A DNA stretch of 64,000 nucleotides, from positions 66,931,189-66,995,188 of the forward strand of contig OY829541.1 of the NCBI GenBank assembly GCA_963691705.1, in the 5' to 3' direction. This stretch comes from Viola odorata. Taxonomy: Eukaryota > Streptophyta > Magnoliopsida > Malpighiales > Violaceae. The notes beneath the pieces were generated by a model. It was not told where the DNA came from. It worked only from the letters and a program-made list of their open reading frames with translations, and ran no database searches. A program made the position numbers and the translations under genes. Shown here one piece after another: positions 58,102 to 64,000 of the stretch (position 1 is the stretch's first letter; each line of letters begins with the position of its first letter).

Positions 58102-60674
58102 AAGGTATTTTCTTTTGTGATTCTTGTTTAGTCATTAGTCCAGTGATCAAAAGCTTGTTATGCTTTTCTTTTTTTGAAAATATTTTGGGATGCTAATTCA
58201 AATACTGTGAATGATCGGTTGTGGAATACTGTTGATTTGCTGCTTGTGTATGTCAAGGGCATTTCTTCTTATATGGATTAACCAAATAGGGTATATGGAG
58301 GTGACCTCAAGTAGTTGAGAGATGGTTTTGTGGTTGGTCTTACTATAGTTGTAGAAATGATCATGCTGTCGTATGTGCTATGAACAAAAACATATATGTT
58401 CTTCGATTATTTTGGGAGCTTTTTTTAGCATAATGTTAGCTATTGAGTTATCAAATCTGATACATCTTGAGGGGGGTGAAAGATTGTTATTGAAGGACAG
58501 TAAACTGGTCCGTATTGTTTGTAACTTTTTTACTGCAATTTGCTAGTATTGAAAATTTACATGCTACTGGAATTGAATATGGAATTATAAATGGATTTCT
58601 TCTAAAAGAAAACTGTATTTTAGTTCTGAACTGAAGGTCCTAGTTTCATGTTTACCAAACAGTTGGAACATAAGTTCAAAATTCTAGAAAGGCAACTCAT
58701 CTTTTCTCCTGTCCTTGATGAACTATTTTTCCGCACTTCTCCCTTTTTGCTTTATTAGTTGTGGTACATTGCAATTAATCTTGATGAACTACTGATTAGG
58801 TTTACCACTAATTGCAACTTTCCAGTTTGAATCATTCTGAATGACCTATCATTTTCCATTCAACTTGGACTTCTGCATTACAGGTCTTTGAAAACTTTAG
58901 TCACCAACCAACATGCAATTAAGAGCATTTGTATGCTAATCTCTATTGACTTTTATGCCACCGCATTTCCTGGCATTAGTTGTGCTCTCCTTCAAAACTG
59001 ATGCAGCAGTTAGACCCACTTGTGTTGATTGCTTTGGACTACGAAATCGAACTGTGTACTTTCTTAAAATCTGCAATGCCCTTGATTGAACTACTATGCC
59101 CAGAAAGATCAAATTTTCACCTATGTGGTTATCGATCATGTTCATCGTTCCTTTTTTTTTCCAGAACTGAGCAAGCATCCTAGGAAGAAACAAACACCTA
59201 ACTACTAGGCTAAATGTTGAGGTTGAGATGCATTGTAGGATCATTCTCTTTTGATGTTGGTGTTACATGAATGGTTCTTTCATTTTCATGAACATTTTAT
59301 CAGGATAATGTGCATTCAATCTTCTGTATAGAGTTGTCATCTTGAGTTGTGCAGTTGGGGCAGTGATGGTGGGATCCATATTTATTTCAAAAAATTGGCT
59401 GTAATGGGCAATGGTGTGGGGTCTCTCTCTCCTTGCCACTCTCCCCATGTGGCCATGTTTGAAATTAAAGGCCCTTCTGATTAATTTAATTAATTAATCC
59501 ACAATTGTTATTCTTTCTTTATAAAACCCTAATGAAACTGGCATCTGCCACCAAATTTTGCAGCAATTTTGAGATGTGTCCACATTAGATTCATTCAAAT
59601 TAAATTAGCCAAATGAGAGAGAAAAGTGATCTACAAAAGATCAAAAGGGATGTTTTGTTCTCTCTTTTTTCTTCTTCGTATCAACGCATTCAAACTTGAG
59701 ATTTTATCTTTATTAATTTTAAGAAATCCTAACCATCAACTTACTCGCCTGTGTTTACTAGAGTGCTTGTTATAGGATTACTAAGCTGCCGTTTGGGGTT
59801 GCAAGTTGGGTTGGAAACCAACTTTTGCCACCCAGCTTTCCAATTTTGGCCGTTTGGTTACACACTTTCAACCCAGCTTTTTGGAAAGTGTGTTGGGTTT
59901 TATGCCTTGGCACCCAGCTTTCCTCACTGCCCAAATTTCCTGCGGTGGCTGCGTTTGCACCCTCTCTCTCCCTTTTTTTTCCCCTTTTCATTTCATTTTA
60001 ATTTTTTTACTTTATATAACCAACAAAATAAATTAAAAACTATCACAATAATTCTAGATCCATTTTTCCTATTTTTATTAATTTTTTAAAAATGGGTTTT
60101 ATACTCCAACTATTTCATTTTTATAATTTTACCAAACACCAAAAATAATTTATCGTTTCCCACAGCACTTTTAAGAAATGTTTACCAAACAACATACTAA
60201 CTTTTACAGAAGTACTTTTACCACAACACTTTTGCCACAGCACTTTTCCCACCACAACCGGAACGCCAAACAGACCCTAAGTATATTTTGGCAGTGTAAT
60301 TGATATTTTTTTTTTACCTTGCAATTTGTTTATGAATTATTCTACTCTAATTGGGTAATAAAAAAAGTTGTAAAAATTAATAAATAAACAAATGAAAAAA
60401 GTGGAGCAGTTATGAAGTGGCGCCACGTGTGGGTTCCACCATCCATGTTCTTGCAGTTTAGGTACTGTGAACTGATACCTTAGCTAGGATCTCTGATTTG
60501 ATGACAAATTCTGGTACTTTTGTTTGGGGCCCATTTAGTGACAGTTACTCGGTCATTGTTTGGGGCCCATTTAGTGACAGTTGCATAGGTCTAAGTCCAC
60601 TTATTACCAAAAAGAAATTTAAGCCCACTTACAATAGAATTACTCCCTTGTAAGAAAATGGTACTCCCTTGTTA
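58102..60674. other. Intergenic DNA with a possible transposon remnant
   Basis: No gene supported. From about 59786 to 60280 the text (CTGCCGTTTGGGGTTGC ... GAACGCCAAACAGACCCTAAG) has loosely inverted ends and repeated ACCCAGCTTT/CACTTT words, suggesting a non-autonomous DNA transposon of unknown type. A 26-bp unit (TGTTTGGGGCCCATTTAGTG...) is duplicated at 60521-60546 and 60557-60582. Confidence 0.45.
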
Positions 60675-60809
60675 CTCCCTCTGTCCCTTAATGTGTGTCG
60701 TACGTGCAAAAAAAGTACAGAATTTTTCGGAATCATATAAATACTATTCCGGTGCACCTAAAAATATGCGCCGGAATCATAAACGACACACATTAAAGGA
60801 CAGAGGGAG
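60675..60809. mobile_element. Stowaway-type MITE, 135 bp
   Basis: Begins CTCCCTCTGTCCCTTAATGT and ends ACATTAAAGGACAGAGGGAG, flanked by TA on both sides. The ends are almost perfectly complementary and the centre holds GCACC/GGTGC-like pairing, giving one hairpin. Close match between arms suggests a young copy. Confidence 0.92.
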
Positions 60810-60917
60810 TATAATAGATGAATGAAGTGCAAAAACTTACCTCTTAATATCACTTAATAGTCCCAATGCACATAAAATTAGTCTCCTAAAATTGGACCGT
60901 CGAAAAAATAACATATC

Positions 60918-61466
60918 TTAAAAGTTGACCCCTTCCTTGTCAAAATCAAGGGAAGAATGAGCCGAGCCAGGAGGCAAAGAAAACCTAGAAGAGAAGCCTC
61001 TCCCCAAAAGATCCTCATCAAAATAACCATTTTGGTCTGGCCCTTCATCAAAGTTACGAGCATAACTCTTAGGATCGTATTGGAATTTCCCAAGCTTTCC
61101 ATACTGGTAATTATAGACACAATCACCACCACGTTTCTTACTATTATTGTTATTCCTATTAAACCTACGTAAGAACATTCTCCATTGTGGTACAACAACC
61201 TCTCCAGACCAATCCTTCACCTTATTCCATCCTCTCACCCACCATGATGATGTCGACGAAGAGTCCTCTCGTCCGAAGACCACCGTGTCTTGAGATTGGA
61301 ATCTTTGCCATCCACCATTGTTGTTGTTGTTGTTGTTGTTATGTGAAGGCTCATTGTCAATGAAATGGATCCATAGACAACAACCCCGCTTCGCGAAAGC
61401 AACATCTATATCGTCATTGTTGCTGTTGTTGTTACCATAGGGAGGAGAAAAATCATGGTGGTTCAT
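60918..61466 (-). CDS. Plant-specific protein of unknown function (182 aa)
   Basis: Single-exon frame from the ATG at 61466 (MNHHDFSPPYGNNN). It contains a poly-Asn tract coded by a (GTT)n run on the plus strand, then WWVRGWNKVKDWSGEVVVPQ, WRMFLRRFNRN and GKFQYDPKSYARNFDEGP, ending in SSRF...PP. The combination of a W-rich 'W..W..V..W' segment with FQYDP.SYA.NFDEG is shared by a family of small plant proteins with no established activity. No signal peptide, membrane span or catalytic motif is visible. Upstream in-frame sequence has only a TTG, so the ATG was used. Confidence 0.8.
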   Translation of the reverse strand: MNHHDFSPPYGNNNSNNDDIDVAFAKRGCCLWIHFIDNEPSHNNNNNNNNGGWQRFQSQDTVVFGREDSSSTSSWWVRGWNKVKDWSGEVVVPQWRMFLRRFNRNNNNSKKRGGDCVYNYQYGKLGKFQYDPKSYARNFDEGPDQNGYFDEDLLGRGFSSRFSLPPGSAHSSLDFDKEGVNF

Positions 61467-62114
61467 AAATGAAAAATTAATTAGGGCTTGTAAGGGAAGA
61501 ACTAGAATGAAACTTCCCAAAAGAAAAACAATTTCTTCCCTACAAACCCTAATTAATCATGTTTCTGGAGTAGAAGGGGGGTTTTTAAACTTTTCCATTT
61601 CCCCTTTTGATGGTTTATGTGGGTGGAGGTGAAGGTATTAGCAAGGATTGGATAAAATGAGAGGTAATCACTATAAATTTGGAGAAAACTCTATTAATGG
61701 TGAGCAACAATGAGATATATTCTTCAATTCTTATCGGTTGAAATTATAAGGTTCATATGAATTTTCGGATGAGATTTATATTTTTAGCAGTTATCCTAAT
61801 TAGTTATAGCAATAGAGTTTGTTTCTTTTCTCACTAATGTTGGGAAACATAATCCATATTTGTGATTTACCTAAAAAAAACAATGCTGGTTTGTCTAAAA
61901 AAAAGCCTTAAAATACTATGTAATATGAAAGGAAAGAAGTAATAGATGACAATCTCATAGAAAAGTTTAATATGGGTTGGATATAATTAATAAATGGGCT
62001 CGCTCTTATTTCTTTTTTCACTGTATTGGGCTTTTGAAAGGAAAAGAAAATGATGCTTTATAATATTGGGCTTATGAAGAATGCAATTAAAAACACAAAA
62101 CAATAAAAAGAAGG
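61467..62114. other. Intergenic DNA
   Basis: Probable promoter of the small unknown gene (minus strand). Several TTGGGCTT words at about 61990-62075 resemble site II elements. No gene. Confidence 0.45.
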
Positions 62115-62138
62115 CGCTAGAAGGAGGGGTCGAACCTC

Positions 62139-62171
<33 letters not shown>

Positions 62172-62188
62172 AACTGAGCTATTCCAGC
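62115..62188 (-). tRNA. tRNA-Asn (GTT)
   Basis: The minus strand begins GCTGGAATAGCTCAGTTGGT and is 74 nt long. It folds as a cloverleaf: acceptor stem GCTGGAA/TTCTAGC, D-arm with AGCTCAGTTGGTTAGAGC, anticodon loop CTGTTAA with anticodon GTT, and T-arm GGAGGTTCGACCCCTCC. A-box and B-box are intact. No intron. It appears functional. Confidence 0.95.
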
Positions 62189-62619
62189 TGACTGATGGAT
62201 GATATAACATAATAGTATAAGAAATAAGAAACAACAAAAACTATTGATTCAAATTTCGCTGAAGATTTCAGAATTAACTGGTGTACGTGTAGTAGGATTG
62301 GTCGAGTTAAAAAATTGTAACAACATCATACATTCTTTTGCTGCAAATTTGCTCATTCACAAGAAAAGGGAAAGTGACACAGGCCGTTATACCAGCATTC
62401 ATGACATCCATTACACATTTGTAGTTAAAAGAGAAAAAAACATACATTAAACCCGCTAATGACACTTTCGATCTCTAGCTCTCCTCCGAACATACCGAAG
62501 AGGGTAAAAGCTTAATCTTCCTAAATCCACTATCACACACATCTTCATGTAACACTTCTAAAGTTCAGAACACCCTTTTGCATAGCTGTTAGGTTGCATG
62601 ATGATTATGAGACTACTAA
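62189..62619. other. Spacer, 3' side of the NHL gene
   Basis: No gene seen; likely holds the 3' untranslated region of the NHL-repeat gene. Confidence 0.5.
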
Positions 62620-64000
62620 CTAATTATACGCATGGGAATAACCAACATAATTGTATCGAGGCCGAATGTTGTGGTGATTATACCTTGGATCTCCATAATC
62701 AACAGCCTTTATCACCATTGCTTCACGCCGGCCATCATGTTCTTGAACTGCCCCGAACACAATCTCATTTGTCTCACTACTCTTCTCGTAATATGTCTTT
62801 GGGTTGGATGAATAATGCCTGTGATGCTGCTGTTGCTGCTGTTGGTGGTGGCGTTGCATCTGCTTGTGATGTTGCATCTGCATTTGCATTTGCATCTGTT
62901 GTTGCTGCTGTTGGTGATAGTCACCATCTTCCCAACCACTATCGTAACCCCTGTTTCGCTTGAAATGCTGTTTCTTCACCGGTTCCTTGGTCATTAATGG
63001 GTAGTTCTTATTGGGTGTAGGTGATCTTGTTTCTACTGATGGCGGTTCATAGTCATCGGGGATTTCAAAACTTTCTTGCATGGGCCACCTACTTGGAGGC
63101 TTGAGAGGTTGTTGGTACTGCTGGGGGTACTGGCGGTAGCGCGGTTTCTTTCTGAAAACGGAAAATAATCCTCCAAAGATTTCACCTACAGTTGAGCCAG
63201 TGTTGAGGACAAGCCTCCCAAACGAGCCAAAAAATCCATCGTCAGGTGTATCTACTTCATCTTCATCTGGAATTAGGGGAGGCCTGACTGATTTAGTGGC
63301 CATTTGATATGGAGCCACCGGCAGTCCTTTCTTCATATAAGGTCTAGAATCCTACAAGAGGGAAATAAGTTGTCGAAACTTGTCTTGATCATGCGACTAT
63401 GGGATTTCATAAGTCTGTGACTTTTGGTGATGATGGTTAGGAACTTACATCGTTGGAAGAAAACAACATCTGGACCCGACGCTGCAGTAATGCTAGCATG
63501 TAGCCGAAGAATCCAGCAGCAACAAGCATTGCTATTCCTGCAGTGGAAAGAAACACTTGATACATATAAGTCCATCTTTCTCGGAAGTAAACAGGAAACA
63601 AAAGTAAGGAGCAAGTTGACAGTTTAGCAGCTATACCTAACGGGAAATTACCATCATACTGAGAGTTACAGTCATCATCATGAAGTTGGATCTCGCGAAC
63701 TGCCTGATTGCCTCTATCTATAACTAACAGAGAGCAGCTACTTCCAACATAAACAACATCAAAGTCATTTGAGAACTTTGCATCTTCACTTGGACCATCA
63801 ACATGACCACCTCCTCGAGTCCACTTTCCTCCAGCAATAGTTGTAACCCCTGCAGAGAGACAAATTTAGAGCATTAATATTGACAGAATAGAAAACAGCA
63901 TCGTCTAACACAAAGTACATGAAATCAAAAGGTTCATTTCACATGGTGCGGATATTTTGGTTGTTTTTAGACTAAAAAACGAGGATTACCTCCGTCACTA
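62620..64000 (-). CDS. NHL-repeat-containing membrane protein, C-terminal part (runs off the window)
   Basis: Minus-strand exons: one ending at 63990 (start outside the window), 63637-63849, 63449-63537 and 62620-63351. The first complete exon encodes VTTIAGGKWTRGGGHVDGPS and VDGPSEDAKFSNDFDVVYVG, then LLVIDRGNQAVREIQLHDDD, the end of an NHL beta-propeller. A hydrophobic segment (GIAMLVAAGFFGYMLALL) is a probable membrane anchor. The last exon has SFGRLVLNTGSTVGEIFGGL, then a long Gln/Met/His-rich low-complexity tail (about 62800-62920) and a conserved-looking end (YEKSSETNEIVFGAVQEHD). Plant NHL proteins of this At1g70280-like type have no settled function. Confidence 0.85.

Overview
This is nuclear DNA from a flowering plant, most likely a eudicot. 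Genes have many GT-AG introns, intergenic DNA is AT-rich, every recognisable protein belongs to a plant family (WAT1/MtN21 transporters, UVH3, ATL RING-H2, an LRR pseudokinase), and there are Stowaway MITEs, MULE-type foldback elements and LTR retroelement pieces. The species cannot be named from the sequence.

Layout. 0.5-1.9 kb: a foldback element with a 9-bp target duplication. 3.1-7.0 kb (+): a DEG9-type serine protease, tail-to-tail with the first of four WAT1-related transporter genes, all on the minus strand (7.8-9.9, 12.3-21.9, 23.1-24.7 and 31.7-34.0 kb). The second WAT1 gene is split by a 7,070-bp MULE-like element in intron 1. That element carries an intact ankyrin/PGG gene, a phosphoglycerate kinase fragment and a broken membrane-protein gene between inverted repeats of about 0.99 kb. 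A relic of a further WAT1 copy lies at 25.4 kb. Between WAT1 genes 3 and 4 is a recent 4.3-kb retroelement whose two LTRs face opposite ways inside one 5-bp target duplication. 34.4-36.7 kb: a large foldback element with tRNA-like segments in both arms.

37.2-46.0 kb (-): the XPG-type repair nuclease UVH3. Divergent from it is a UBC4/5/6-type E2 gene (47.6-49.7 kb, +), whose upstream region holds a solo LTR with a 25-bp-periodic array of TGACGTCA sites. Then come an LRR receptor-like pseudokinase (50.4-52.7 kb, +), an AT-rich stretch with another foldback element, an ATL RING-H2 ligase whose family start codon seems lost (56.9-58.1 kb, +), a short plant-specific unknown gene (60.9-61.5 kb, -), tRNA-Asn(GTT) (62.1 kb, -) and the 3' part of an NHL-repeat gene running off the right edge (-).

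The genes do not form a pathway. The WAT1 genes are a local tandem family; the others are independent plant genes. The most unusual content is in the mobile DNA: gene capture into a MULE-like element, an inverted-LTR retroelement, foldback elements with tRNA-like sequence, and an LTR that may have brought bZIP sites to a host gene. All exon boundaries were read by eye from splice signals and reading frame. Those given as exact were checked for frame; those marked 'about' were not checked to the base.
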